Positions 37,812-46,258 of a stretch of DNA of 64,000 nt are shown in pieces. Under the pieces are notes generated by a model. The model did not search any database. It was not told the DNA's origin and worked only from the letters and a program-made list of their open reading frames with translations. The DNA comes from Bacillus pinisoli (lineage in GTDB: Bacteria; Bacillota; Bacilli; Bacillales; SA4), in assembly GCF_023036475.1 (NCBI RefSeq), contig NZ_JAJQKI010000003.1, positions 248,001 to 312,000 on the forward strand. Direction: 5' to 3'. Made by a program: the position numbers and the translations under genes. Every line of letters starts with the position of its first letter. The stretch's first letter is position 1.

Positions 37812-38111
37812 ATGCCTACATTAGTTATTCTAATTATTTTATCATTATCCTTCTATGCTTATTTTAAGATTCGATTTTTTCGAGCAAAAGAAGTGATGTA
37901 TAGAAATTGGGTCTCAGCAAAATCTAGCATTGCCTTAGGAGTATTTATAGTGGCTTTTGCTCTAAACCAAATGATTGTAGAGCCTTCGAAGGTTTCGATC
38001 ATAGTAGGGATCGTTTTTTTAGCCGTAGGTGGCGGAAGCGTCTGGGCTGGAATAAAATCCTACCGCTTTTACCTACCTCGTGTAGCAGAAGAAGCTCAAA
38101 ACAAAAACTAG
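37812..38111 (+). CDS. ytpI: YtpI family membrane protein
   Basis: A 99-residue protein with three hydrophobic helices (about 2-18, 35-50, 58-80). It matches the small YtpI membrane protein family by position and pattern; function is unknown. ATG follows TTGGAGG. It stands alone between two minus-strand genes and has its own terminator. Confidence 0.82.
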   Translation: MPTLVILIILSLSFYAYFKIRFFRAKEVMYRNWVSAKSSIALGVFIVAFALNQMIVEPSKVSIIVGIVFLAVGGGSVWAGIKSYRFYLPRVAEEAQNKN

Positions 38112-38138
38112 AAGCTGGTCAGTTGACCAGCTTTTTAG
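38112..38138 (+). terminator. Terminator after ytpI
   Basis: AGCTGGTCA / TGACCAGCT stem, short loop, five T; begins just after the ytpI stop. Confidence 0.9.
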
Positions 38139-38179
38139 TTTGACTATATAGTACTCATTAAATTGAGCAGAAGCTGCTG

Positions 38180-39493
38180 TTATCGATCAATTAATTGTAC
38201 CATCATCATAGCTTTTCCAACGATTGCACCCTGGTTGTAAACGGAAATATCCACCTTACCAAACTTTCGTCCAACCTCTAGTACATTGGGACGAATTTCT
38301 ATAACACTGTCAATCTGGACTGGTTTGATGAAATAGATTGTAATATTCTCTACAACTAGTTCACCTTTTTTGTAGGAACGTAATGCTCGACTTCCCGCTT
38401 CCGTAACTAGTGTTGTAAATACTCCATAGGAAATGGTTCCGATATGATTGGTCATTTGTGGTGTGACTTCACATTGAAAGACTTCCTCACCTTTTGCATT
38501 CACTACTTCAATAAATTGATTGATTACACTATCATCAAGGGTTTGTCCCACTTGTGGCTGCCTTTGTATGACCTGAAGGGCCTTTAGTACATCCTGACGA
38601 CTAATAATACCTTTAAGCTTATTATATTCATCAACAACTGGAAGCACCTCTATACCTTCCCAAATCATCATGTGGGCTGACGAAGCAACGGATGTCTTTT
38701 CATTCACGGTAATTGGATTCTTCGTCATGATTTTCTCGATAAGAGTAGCATTCTCTACACCTAGGACATCCTTACCTGTGACCATACCGTGCACTTTAAG
38801 TTGTTCATCTACAACCGGAAAACGACTATGATTTGTACTTTCATTTACCTTGTACCAATCTCCCACTGTATCATGAATAGTTAAAAAGGCCGTTTCCTCA
38901 ATGGGAGTTAGGATATCTTCAACGACTACAATTTCTTTTTTTATCAACTGGTCATAGATGGCACGGTTAATCATTGTTGCGACAGTAAACGTATCATAAC
39001 TCGTAGAGATAATCGGAAGTTTTAATTCATCGGCAAGTTTTTTCACTTCATCATCTGTATCAAAACCACCAGTAATCAATACTGCTGCGCCGGCCTCAAT
39101 AGCTAGCTTATGCGCGTTCGTTCGATTTCCGACGATTAATAAATTTCCTGCTCCAGTATATTTCATCATTGCCTCAAGCTTCATCGCACCAATGACAAAC
39201 TTGTTGAGTGTCTTAAACAGTCCCTCTCTACCACCGAGAACGGTCCCATCTACAATATTAACAACCTCGGCAAATGTAAGTTTCTCAATATTTTCTTTTT
39301 TCTTTTTTTCGATTCGAATCGTGCCTACTCGTTCAATTGAGCTAACAAATCCTTTATTCTCTGCTTCTTTGATCGCACGGTAAGCCGTACCTTCACTCAC
39401 GTTTAGGTCTTTGGCAATCTGTCTAACAGAAATCTTATACCCTACCTCTAAATCATTTATGTATTGTAAAATTTGCTCGTGCTTTGTCGCCAA
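38180..39493 (-). CDS. ytoI: YtoI: HTH, DRTGG, CBS and hotdog domain protein
   Basis: A 437-residue protein with an unusual domain chain: an N-terminal winged helix (about 1-60, ISVRQIAKDLNVSEGTAYRAIK), a DRTGG domain (about 75-180), two CBS modules (about 195-310), and a C-terminal hotdog thioesterase-like domain (about 330-437). This suggests a regulator sensing an adenosine nucleotide and possibly an acyl thioester. I prefer the TTG start (MATKHEQIL) six bases after AGGGTG; a GTG three codons earlier is also possible. Function is unknown. Confidence 0.85.
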   Translation of the reverse strand: MATKHEQILQYINDLEVGYKISVRQIAKDLNVSEGTAYRAIKEAENKGFVSSIERVGTIRIEKKKKENIEKLTFAEVVNIVDGTVLGGREGLFKTLNKFVIGAMKLEAMMKYTGAGNLLIVGNRTNAHKLAIEAGAAVLITGGFDTDDEVKKLADELKLPIISTSYDTFTVATMINRAIYDQLIKKEIVVVEDILTPIEETAFLTIHDTVGDWYKVNESTNHSRFPVVDEQLKVHGMVTGKDVLGVENATLIEKIMTKNPITVNEKTSVASSAHMMIWEGIEVLPVVDEYNKLKGIISRQDVLKALQVIQRQPQVGQTLDDSVINQFIEVVNAKGEEVFQCEVTPQMTNHIGTISYGVFTTLVTEAGSRALRSYKKGELVVENITIYFIKPVQIDSVIEIRPNVLEVGRKFGKVDISVYNQGAIVGKAMMMVQLIDR

Positions 39494-39563
39494 TTTTTTC
39501 ACCCTTCACCTTTCATCGGAACAACTACTGTTCCTTATATTATAAAGGTGAAAGGTGATTGGT

Positions 39564-39818
39564 TCAATGCTGCGTAAGATAACGACGTGCTTTTTGTGAG
39601 TTTGTAAGTCTTCTGAACCCTTGTTTACGTTTCTTCTTTTCCTTCTTGGCCGTATATAAGAACCCTGCAAGATTTCCTCCAATGACTAAGAAGGCTAGCA
39701 TAAACCAAGAAAAAGCGAAGATGCCGTCTAGTCCGGAAAAGTGAATGGTCAATCTCGGAACCGCATAATACATGAGCACACCACAGATTAATAGACAAAG
39801 CATTAAACGATTTCTCAT
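39564..39818 (-). CDS. Small membrane protein, unknown
   Basis: An 84-residue protein with two hydrophobic helices (LMLCLLICGVLMYYAV and FAFSWFMLAFLVIGGNLAGFLY) and a strongly basic C-terminus (KKEKKKRKQGFRR). ATG follows AGGAGGG; the longer frame is rejected. It sits between ytkL and ytoI with a terminator upstream, so probably has its own promoter. Confidence 0.75.
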   Translation of the reverse strand: MRNRLMLCLLICGVLMYYAVPRLTIHFSGLDGIFAFSWFMLAFLVIGGNLAGFLYTAKKEKKKRKQGFRRLTNSQKARRYLTQH

Positions 39819-39864
39819 CTTCTTCCCTCCTATAGCTTGTTTCATTCATATGTATGCAAGAACA

Positions 39865-39901
39865 CAAAAAAAGAGAAGCAAATGGCTCACATTTGCTTCT
39901 C
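39865..39901 (-). terminator. Terminator after ytkL
   Basis: GAGAAGCAAAT / ATTTGCTTCTC stem and seven T on the minus strand. Confidence 0.9.
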
Positions 39902-39909
39902 AAAAATTA

Positions 39910-40587
39910 TTACAGTTCAATTGATTCTCCAGGCTCTAATACTTGCCCAACACCCGCTTCTAATTGATTTATGAAGGCGACTGGGTCTTGTTTAATGACT
40001 GGGAATGTATTGTAGTGCATAGGAACGATCTTTCTTGCTTGTATCCATTTTGCTGCCAATACTGCGTCTTCTGGTCCCATCGTGAAATTATCACCAATTG
40101 GGAGGAACGCAACATCTATTTGGTTTCGTTCACCAATTAGTTTCATATCAGAAAATAAAGCAGTATCTCCAGCATGATAAACCGTTTTACCATCAATACT
40201 TAGTAAAATCCCACTTGGCATTCCCGTGTAATGCATTTGTCCATCTTCTTCATAAGCAGAACCATGAAAAGCAGGAGTTAATTTTACTTTTCCAAAATCA
40301 AACTGATAGGCCCCGCCTATATGCATAGGATGCACACGAAGCTCTCTCTTGCTTAGAAAGTCTGCCAACTCATTTGGTGCAATTACTAACGAATTGTTCC
40401 GTTTTGCGATTGAAATCGTATCACCAACATGATCATTATGTCCATGAGTTAACAGGATTACATCTGCCTTCACGTCATCTGCTTTTAAATCTGTTAAACC
40501 ATTTCCCGTGATAAACGGATCGATAAGTATAGTTTTTCCATTTGCCTCAACCTTTACAACTGAATGTCCATGATATGAAACCTTCAT
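39910..40587 (-). CDS. ytkL: Metal-dependent hydrolase YtkL (UPF0173, beta-lactamase fold)
   Basis: A 225-residue metallo-hydrolase. It has the HSVVKVE start, [13 protein letters not shown] (HxHxDH metal motif, about 53-58), [10 protein letters not shown] and the late MHYNTFP histidine. The substrate is unknown. The start is the ATG of MKVSYHGH, to match the family; a TTG three codons earlier has a closer ribosome site but is less likely. Confidence 0.9.
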   Translation of the reverse strand: MKVSYHGHSVVKVEANGKTILIDPFITGNGLTDLKADDVKADVILLTHGHNDHVGDTISIAKRNNSLVIAPNELADFLSKRELRVHPMHIGGAYQFDFGKVKLTPAFHGSAYEEDGQMHYTGMPSGILLSIDGKTVYHAGDTALFSDMKLIGERNQIDVAFLPIGDNFTMGPEDAVLAAKWIQARKIVPMHYNTFPVIKQDPVAFINQLEAGVGQVLEPGESIEL

Positions 40588-40674
40588 TTCCAACACACTC
40601 CCCTGTAAATATTTAGATGAATTTTATGTAGAATTTGTTGCTGGTCTTACTTTTTTTGCAACAAGTTTACAGCT

Positions 40675-42225
40675 TTAATAATGCAACCAAGCTTGTTCGT
40701 ACAATTCAATTAAATGAGGATTGATCAATGAATTTACCTCTAATTCTATAGACTTACCTTTTTCATTTACTAATTCCCTATCTTCATCCTTACCAAAATG
40801 AGTGGCAGCTAACATCATTTCTTCTGTAAGAAACTTTGTCTCTACGACTATTTTAGCATTTTCCATAATAATCGGCTCTCTTTTTGCTAGGATAAATCCC
40901 CAGTTACCGAAGCTAGGTATATCGAGATGAAAATTCTCTGTATGTAACCCTGTAGCTTTCACTGTGTGATCCACTGTCCAATACACTTCTGTAGCAAAAA
41001 CTGGGCTTGTCGCTTGAATCATCATCGCTCCACCGGGATTGAGATGATTTCTTAACAGAGAGTAAAATTCGATTGTGTATAACTTATTTAAAGACTCATT
41101 GTTTGGATCAGGCAAATCTACAATGATTACGTCGTAAAATTCGTTTGTATTCTCCATGAATTCAAACGCATCTTGATGGATTACTTTTACATTATGATGT
41201 TGAAATGCATCTCGATTTAGTGACACAATGTCAGGATGCTCTTTTGCTAATACTACAATAGCAGGATCTAGGTCGACGAGTGTGATGGACTTGGTTGAAT
41301 CATACTTCTGCAATTCTCGTAAGGCCAGTCCATCTCCTCCCCCTAAGATAAGAATGTTTTGATGACTAGATGCACTAAGCATGGCAGGATGAACAAGCAT
41401 TTCATGGTATCGGTACTCGTCACTAGAACTAAATTGTAGTTGACCATTTAAAAATAAGCGCAAATCTCCCTGTTCCTTTGTCAAAATTATACGCTGATAA
41501 TCCGTTTCTTCTGCGTATACAATGGGATCTCGATACATTTTTTGCTCAAAGGAGAAGGCTGCTTCTTCCCCGAAGAATAATCCACCCACCAATACAAAAA
41601 GAATAGCAATGCCTACAACGGCGTGTCCTGTAAACCGTTTTATCTCTTTTCTAAAATAAACTAGAACCCACAAAGCTACTGATGCATTAATGATCGCGAC
41701 AAAAAAGGCTGTTTTCACCATTCCAAGCTGAGGACGTAATAGATAGACAAATAACAATCCTCCTATTAGCCCCCCTGCATAATCTGAAAATAAAACTCTG
41801 GCTGTACTTCTGTTTAAGGAGACACCAATCTCATTTGCTTTTCTTATTAAGATTGGTAATTCTACACCTGTTAAGGCTCCAACGAGTAGTGTGATGCTGT
41901 ACAAAAAGAGGGCATCTGTCCCGCTACTTAAGTAAGCATTAATTCCAAATAATAAAAAGGTGGAAAAGCCACCTATGAGTGCAATTGTATATTCTATCCA
42001 TACAAAGGAAGACAATAAATTTTTCGTTATGTGTTCACTTATGGAAGCACCGATTCCCATTCCTGTCAAAAATAAAGAAATGGTTAACGTATACTGCTTA
42101 ACTCCATCTCCTAAGATATAGGATCCAATCGCTCCAAATAATACTTCAAAGATAATCCCGCATATGGAGACGATTCCAGAAGCCCAATAAATTGCATTGC
42201 TTTGTCTTATAGCAGTTGAATCCAT
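40675..42225 (-). CDS. Membrane-fused spermidine-synthase-like aminopropyltransferase
   Basis: A 516-residue protein. Residues 1 to about 220 form seven or more membrane helices; residues about 225-450 are a spermidine-synthase fold with nucleotide motif ILILGGGDGLALREL (GGGDG 295-299) and YDVIIVDLPDP (Asp370, Asp373), where Asp370 matches the catalytic position. It probably transfers an aminopropyl group from decarboxylated AdoMet to an unidentified amine at the membrane. ATG follows AGGGTG. It is the last gene of the PspA-DUF350 block; speD in this window could supply its donor. Confidence 0.88.
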   Translation of the reverse strand: MDSTAIRQSNAIYWASGIVSICGIIFEVLFGAIGSYILGDGVKQYTLTISLFLTGMGIGASISEHITKNLLSSFVWIEYTIALIGGFSTFLLFGINAYLSSGTDALFLYSITLLVGALTGVELPILIRKANEIGVSLNRSTARVLFSDYAGGLIGGLLFVYLLRPQLGMVKTAFFVAIINASVALWVLVYFRKEIKRFTGHAVVGIAILFVLVGGLFFGEEAAFSFEQKMYRDPIVYAEETDYQRIILTKEQGDLRLFLNGQLQFSSSDEYRYHEMLVHPAMLSASSHQNILILGGGDGLALRELQKYDSTKSITLVDLDPAIVVLAKEHPDIVSLNRDAFQHHNVKVIHQDAFEFMENTNEFYDVIIVDLPDPNNESLNKLYTIEFYSLLRNHLNPGGAMMIQATSPVFATEVYWTVDHTVKATGLHTENFHLDIPSFGNWGFILAKREPIIMENAKIVVETKFLTEEMMLAATHFGKDEDRELVNEKGKSIELEVNSLINPHLIELYEQAWLHY

Positions 42226-42258
42226 GGCAATCACCCTAACCAACTAGATAATACGTGA

Positions 42259-42358
42259 GGCTCTTTTCTAAAACTTAGTTGCCTTTCAAACTTATATTTC
42301 AGCAATTTTGCCAAATTTAATATGCTTAAACTGACTTTTTAAAGCATAGAAAAGAGCC
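42259..42358 (+). repeat. Dispersed palindromic element, short copy (family 1, copy D)
   Basis: 100 bases, GGCTCTTTTCTAAAAC at left and AGAAAAGAGCC at right. It resembles the left half of copy B closed by its inner GAAAAGAGC. It lies between the DUF350 gene and the aminopropyltransferase-like gene. Confidence 0.8.
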
Positions 42359-42415
42359 ATACGTAAAGACTTGCTTTACGAAAAAAAATCACATCCCAGA
42401 TTTTTACCTACTAGC

Positions 42416-42811
42416 CTACGTAATAGAAGCACCAATAACAAAGGCTAACCCAACAGACACGCAAAAAGTTACAATTCCAACTGCAATATTCCCCTTATGC
42501 AATTGCTCTTCAACAGAAAACTTTCGCGTGAATACCTCGAATAGTAGATAAGCAATCATTTGTAAAAGAACCCCAAAAGCTCCCCAAATTAACGTATCCG
42601 ATAATTTCACACTATGATAAACAGAGAAAGCTAGAATGATACAAATACCAATGATCTTTCCTCCAATGGAAAGAGCAACGGCATGATTTCCGTTTTTAAT
42701 CTCATCCCAATCTTTATACTTTTTCGTTAAACTCTCAAAAACAAATAAACCTATAATGACAACGACAATCGCAATGATAAAATAAAGAAAAGTTAATAGA
42801 AATGGTCCCAC
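42416..42811 (-). CDS. DUF350 family membrane protein
   Basis: A 131-residue protein with four membrane helices in two similar halves (FLLTFLYFIIAIVVVIIGLFVFESL; AVALSIGGKIIGICIILAFSVYH; WGAFGVLLQMIAYLLFEVF; NIAVGIVTFCVSVGLAFVIGASI), each followed by an (S/T)-(K/R) and the GNxAVA/GNIAVG motif. Family DUF350 (YjfL type). GTG follows AAGAGGTG by six bases; a GTG three codons earlier overlaps the ribosome site. Part of the PspA block. Confidence 0.88.
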   Translation of the reverse strand: MGPFLLTFLYFIIAIVVVIIGLFVFESLTKKYKDWDEIKNGNHAVALSIGGKIIGICIILAFSVYHSVKLSDTLIWGAFGVLLQMIAYLLFEVFTRKFSVEEQLHKGNIAVGIVTFCVSVGLAFVIGASIT

Positions 42812-42924
42812 TTTTTTCACCTCTTAATTTTTATAGTCTTTCTAAAAAATTGTTCGATCTGAACCTATTAATCTCGTGTTAAAACCTCTCATACTATAAA
42901 CCACAATCATTAAGAGAGGCTGTT

Positions 42925-43563
42925 TTATTTACCAGTTCCAGGACCTCCACCTCTCACAGAAGATGAACCTCCACGTAATGAAGGCTGACCTATTGGTCCC
43001 TTATACCCACCGCCGGATCCTCCATAGCTTCCATAGCACCCACCAGTCGATGAGTCACATCTTTTTTTCTGCTTCTTATTCCAATCATCCACATCTAGTA
43101 CATCATCAAGCAAGTACCATAAAAAGAAACCACTAAAAAAATTAGGTTGATAGTTATCTCTAACGAATCCATAAGTCGCAACTTCCACTAGCGTTGATGC
43201 AGGGTCTTCAGGATCTTCCGTCATCGTAACAAAATGATCCTCATAAATAATAATTTTCTTCTTATCCTTCGTTTCAGATACTTCTACAGGTTCAATCGCG
43301 ACATGACCTTGGATAAACTGAGCGACAGTATCAATAGATTCACCTTCGGCCTTAAACACCATGGATGTATCATGCTGATCTGAACTGCTTTTTACCACGT
43401 CTATTAATGGATAGGTTGCATGAGCGAGATCTAGAGGTGTATGAAACAGGCCACCTTCTAGGCTCCCACTTGATAACTCGGATTCTATAGAAGACATTCC
43501 TCTGTCTACTCCACATGCTGATAAGAGTAATAAGAGCACAACCAACGAGCATATCTTTTTCAA
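42925..43563 (-). CDS. DUF4247 lipoprotein
   Basis: A 212-residue predicted lipoprotein. The signal peptide has lipobox LLSAC (Cys about 17) followed by GVDRGMSS, and the middle domain is alpha/beta (FIQGHVAIEPVEVSETKDKKKIIIYEDHFVTMTEDPEDP). The C-terminus after about 165 is low-complexity Gly/Ser-rich with CDSS and GGCYGSYGG, reminiscent of surface or assembly tails. The start is TTG after AGGGGG. Found in other bacteria beside PspA, DUF350 and DUF4178 genes as I remember. It probably faces the outside of the membrane. Confidence 0.85.
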   Translation of the reverse strand: MKKICSLVVLLLLLSACGVDRGMSSIESELSSGSLEGGLFHTPLDLAHATYPLIDVVKSSSDQHDTSMVFKAEGESIDTVAQFIQGHVAIEPVEVSETKDKKKIIIYEDHFVTMTEDPEDPASTLVEVATYGFVRDNYQPNFFSGFFLWYLLDDVLDVDDWNKKQKKRCDSSTGGCYGSYGGSGGGYKGPIGQPSLRGGSSSVRGGGPGTGK

Positions 43564-43654
43564 ATAAATCACCCCCTATATATGTATTACTTGTAACTCC
43601 ATACATTCCTTAACGGCTATAGGGAGTAGTATGAAGCAACAAATTCACATCACG

Positions 43655-43692
43655 TAAAAAAAGAGTTAGCGCCCTATAATAAGAAGGCGCTA
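43655..43692 (-). terminator. Hairpin/terminator between pspA and the DUF4247 gene
   Basis: TAGCGCC / GGGCGCTA stem on the minus strand, then ACTC and seven T. The offset T run suggests a partial terminator that lowers expression of the distal genes. Confidence 0.65.
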
Positions 43693-43703
43693 TTTTAAGT
43701 CTT

Positions 43704-44372
43704 TTATTCTTTCCCAAGTTTTTTCTTTAGGGCAGCTAATTCGTCATCCACCCCATTGTTGTCTAATGCAGCAAACTCATCATCAAGAGTTCTGCTTTTT
43801 GAAGATAAGTCTTCACTTGTTTCGGCTTCAGCCTCAAATCTCATTACTTTTTCTTCCATTCGTTCGAAGCCTTTTCGTGATTCATCTCCACCGATTCCTG
43901 ACATTACACGGTTCATCTTTGTACGAGTTTTGGCAGATTCAGCGCGAGCCTTTAAGCTGTCCTTTTTCAACTTCATTTCATGATATTCTCTCTTCATTTC
44001 ATCTAACTTTTCACGGAGAACATCTGCATCCGTCTTTGCACGTGTATAAGATTCTTTTAATGTCTCTGCCTGTTTACTTTGAAGCTTTTTGTCTTCAAGT
44101 GCTCTTCTTGCTAAATCTTCATTTCCAGCCTCTAAAGCTTTAATCGCTTGTTCTTCTCTCTTGCTAACAAGCGCTGCTGCTTCATCCACTTTTTTCTTTA
44201 GCATCTTTTCATTTGCAATTTGTTTTGCAACCGCTGCTTCTGCTTCTCGAATGTCTGCTTCCATATCACGCATAAATTGGTCCAACATTTTAACTGGATC
44301 CTCTGCTTTATCAAGCATGGCATTTAGCTCAGAATTGACAACTGTACCCATTCTCTTAAAAAATTGAAACAT
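43704..44372 (-). CDS. pspA: PspA/IM30 family membrane-stress protein
   Basis: A 222-residue protein, nearly all coiled coil, starting MFQFFKRMGTVVNSELNAMLDKAEDP (amphipathic N-terminal helix that binds membranes). PspA proteins assemble into ESCRT-III-like polymers and protect leaky membranes. ATG follows AAAGGAGG. It is the second gene of the block, 14 bases after the DUF4178 gene, downstream of a sigma-W-type promoter. Confidence 0.93.
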   Translation of the reverse strand: MFQFFKRMGTVVNSELNAMLDKAEDPVKMLDQFMRDMEADIREAEAAVAKQIANEKMLKKKVDEAAALVSKREEQAIKALEAGNEDLARRALEDKKLQSKQAETLKESYTRAKTDADVLREKLDEMKREYHEMKLKKDSLKARAESAKTRTKMNRVMSGIGGDESRKGFERMEEKVMRFEAEAETSEDLSSKSRTLDDEFAALDNNGVDDELAALKKKLGKE

Positions 44373-44386
44373 ATTTAGTTCCTCCT

Positions 44387-44893
44387 TTAATTAGACGCTA
44401 TAATTTTTAATTCATATTCTTCAATGGCATAGCCTTTACTAACCTCAACTTCACTACCCCAGATCTCAACAGATAAAAACGCTTCCTGTTCCTCATCACA
44501 GAAATCAAAATACTTACAGGTTGCCCCGTTTACATTTTGTCCTCTTCCAATCCCTGTAACTTGTGCCACTCCATGTTCATCTAAGTAGTACGTAGTACCT
44601 TCGTCATTGATTTCTTTTGGAATTGGTTCAGATAGTTTCAGTTTAGATTTCTCATAAATCCCCAAATACAACTCATCATCCATTTCTACACTGAGCCAAA
44701 TCACCCGATCTGGTGACTGAAGCTGATAAGCATGCCAAGAAAATCCATGATCGGAGTACGTAAGCTTTCCTACAACCTGGTAATCCTCCAGATCGTACGC
44801 CACTATATCATTGATCTGCAGGTTCAACACAGTTCGCTCTTCGATGTTTGGTCGTACCTCTTTCTTTCCAAATAGCTTCTGAAAAAAACTCAC
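44387..44893 (-). CDS. DUF4178 protein
   Basis: A 168-residue soluble protein with SH3-like beta-rich character (LQINDIVAYDLEDYQVVGKLTY; WHAYQLQSPDRVIWLSVEMDDE; TYYLDEHGVAQVTG). It has the layout of DUF4178 proteins found next to pspA and polyamine genes. Function is unknown; an adaptor binding the stress proteins is possible. GTG follows GAGGTG. First gene of the operon with pspA. Confidence 0.82.
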   Translation of the reverse strand: MSFFQKLFGKKEVRPNIEERTVLNLQINDIVAYDLEDYQVVGKLTYSDHGFSWHAYQLQSPDRVIWLSVEMDDELYLGIYEKSKLKLSEPIPKEINDEGTTYYLDEHGVAQVTGIGRGQNVNGATCKYFDFCDEEQEAFLSVEIWGSEVEVSKGYAIEEYELKIIASN

Positions 44894-44922
44894 AACTTCA
44901 CCTCAGGCTTCAATTTTTTAAA

Positions 44923-44963
44923 GGCTCTTTTCTAAAACTTTACGAAAATATTCGAAAAGAGCC
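44923..44963 (-). repeat. Minimal hairpin copy of family 1 (copy E) in the psp leader
   Basis: 41 bases: GGCTCTTTTC / GAAAAGAGCC ends around a short AT-rich centre. It lies between the sigma-W-type promoter and the first gene, so it would be transcribed as a hairpin in the leader. Confidence 0.75.
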
Positions 44964-44986
44964 ATTTAAATGATTCTACGTTTTAA

Positions 44987-45012
44987 TACGATTGATGTAA
45001 TAAATGGTTTCA
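44987..45012 (-). promoter_or_regulatory. Sigma-W-type ECF promoter of the pspA block
   Basis: TGAAAC at 45007-45012, exactly 16 bases, then CGTA at 44987-44990 on the minus strand. This is the sigma-W pattern of Bacillus at every conserved position. Sigma-W controls pspA in B. subtilis. Confidence 0.8.
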
Positions 45013-45053
45013 AAATTTTTGTATCTTTTGCAACGAACCCTACTATTACTTTG

Positions 45054-45120
45054 GTGTACACTTAACAATTGTTTTAATTAAAGTTTACACTTTTTCCAAA
45101 CATTGTTAAAGTAGTGTACA
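45054..45120. repeat. Long inverted repeat between divergent genes
   Basis: Left arm TGTACACTTAACAAT (45055-45069), right arm ATTGTTAA-AGTA-GTGTACA (45102-45120); the arms pair perfectly apart from a four-base insert. The left end GTGTACAC is itself a palindrome. It lies upstream of both the peptidase gene and the sigma-W-type promoter. Confidence 0.7.
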
Positions 45121-45148
45121 AACGATCTATAAAAGGAAGTGTAACTAG

Positions 45149-46246
45149 ATGAAAAATCAAAGACTACAACAATTAATGGATTGGATGAAAACGGAAGACA
45201 TCCCTGTTAGCATGATTACTTCCAAGGCTAATGTATTCTATTTAACTAAATTCTATACAGACCCACATGAACGCTTAGTCGCTTTATTTGTGTTTGCGGA
45301 TCATGCTCCTTTTCTTATTGCACCTAATATGGAAAAAGAACAAATTAAGGCAACTGGCTGGGAGCACGAGATAATCGGATACTCTGATACCGACAATCCT
45401 TGGGAGTTAGTAAAAGTCGCTGTTGAGAAAAGAGTTCCCGCTATTAATAAGTTAGCTATGGAAAAAGAACATGTTATTTATGAGAGAGCTGAAAAAATTA
45501 ACGAAGCGTTCCAATCACCAACTCTTGTCTCAGTAGAAGACAAATTAAGAGAGCTTCGTCTCATCAAGGATGAGGAGGAAATCTCACTCCTTAAAGAGGC
45601 TGGAAAGCTTGCAGATTTCGGAGTGGAAGTCGGGGTTTCTGCCATAAAAGAAGGAAGAACTGAACTCGAAGTACTGGCTACCATAGAATACGAGTTAAAG
45701 AAAAAAGGAATTTTAGCAATGTCATTTTCCACAATGGTGTTAACTGGTGAAAAAACAGCAGCCCCTCATGGGAAGCCAGGGTTAACGATGATGCGGAAAG
45801 GAGATTTAATTCTTTTTGATCTCGGTGTAGTGTATCAAGGCTATTGCTCTGACATTACAAGGACCGTTGCATTAGGAGAAGTAAATGACCGTCAACGAGA
45901 AATCTATGAAACGGTCCTACAGGCAGAGCTTGCTGCTTTACATATTTGCAAGCCTGGAGAGCAAATCGGAAACATTGATCAAACTGCAAGAAGCATTATA
46001 ACTGACAAAGGGTATGGTGACTATTTCACCCACCGTATTGGTCATGGTTTAGGTATTGACGTTCATGAGTTTCCGTCCATGACACATACAAACACAAGAC
46101 CACTTCAAGCCGGAATGACCTTCACGATTGAACCCGGGATTTACTTACCAGGTGTAGGCGGAGTCCGTATTGAAGATGATGTATTAATTACTGAAAATGG
46201 ATTTACTACATTTACTTCCTATCCTAAAGAACTACAGATTTTATAA
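45149..46246 (+). CDS. M24 family Xaa-Pro peptidase
   Basis: A 365-residue two-domain peptidase. The N-terminal creatinase-like domain (1 to about 130) is followed by the pita-bread catalytic domain with metal ligands Asp in LILFDLGVVY, Asp in CSDITRTVA, His in RIGHGLGIDVHEFP, Glu in FTIEPGIY and Glu in VRIEDDV. It resembles B. subtilis YkvY and the prolidase/aminopeptidase P group; exact specificity cannot be told. ATG follows GGAAGTG. Monocistronic. Confidence 0.9.
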   Translation: MKNQRLQQLMDWMKTEDIPVSMITSKANVFYLTKFYTDPHERLVALFVFADHAPFLIAPNMEKEQIKATGWEHEIIGYSDTDNPWELVKVAVEKRVPAINKLAMEKEHVIYERAEKINEAFQSPTLVSVEDKLRELRLIKDEEEISLLKEAGKLADFGVEVGVSAIKEGRTELEVLATIEYELKKKGILAMSFSTMVLTGEKTAAPHGKPGLTMMRKGDLILFDLGVVYQGYCSDITRTVALGEVNDRQREIYETVLQAELAALHICKPGEQIGNIDQTARSIITDKGYGDYFTHRIGHGLGIDVHEFPSMTHTNTRPLQAGMTFTIEPGIYLPGVGGVRIEDDVLITENGFTTFTSYPKELQIL

Positions 46247-46258
46247 TTGGAAGTTTAA

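Noticed and set aside
45149..46246. Assignment of the M24 peptidase to the psp block
   Set aside because: It is divergent with its own ribosome site and terminator; only the shared inverted repeat hints at joint control.
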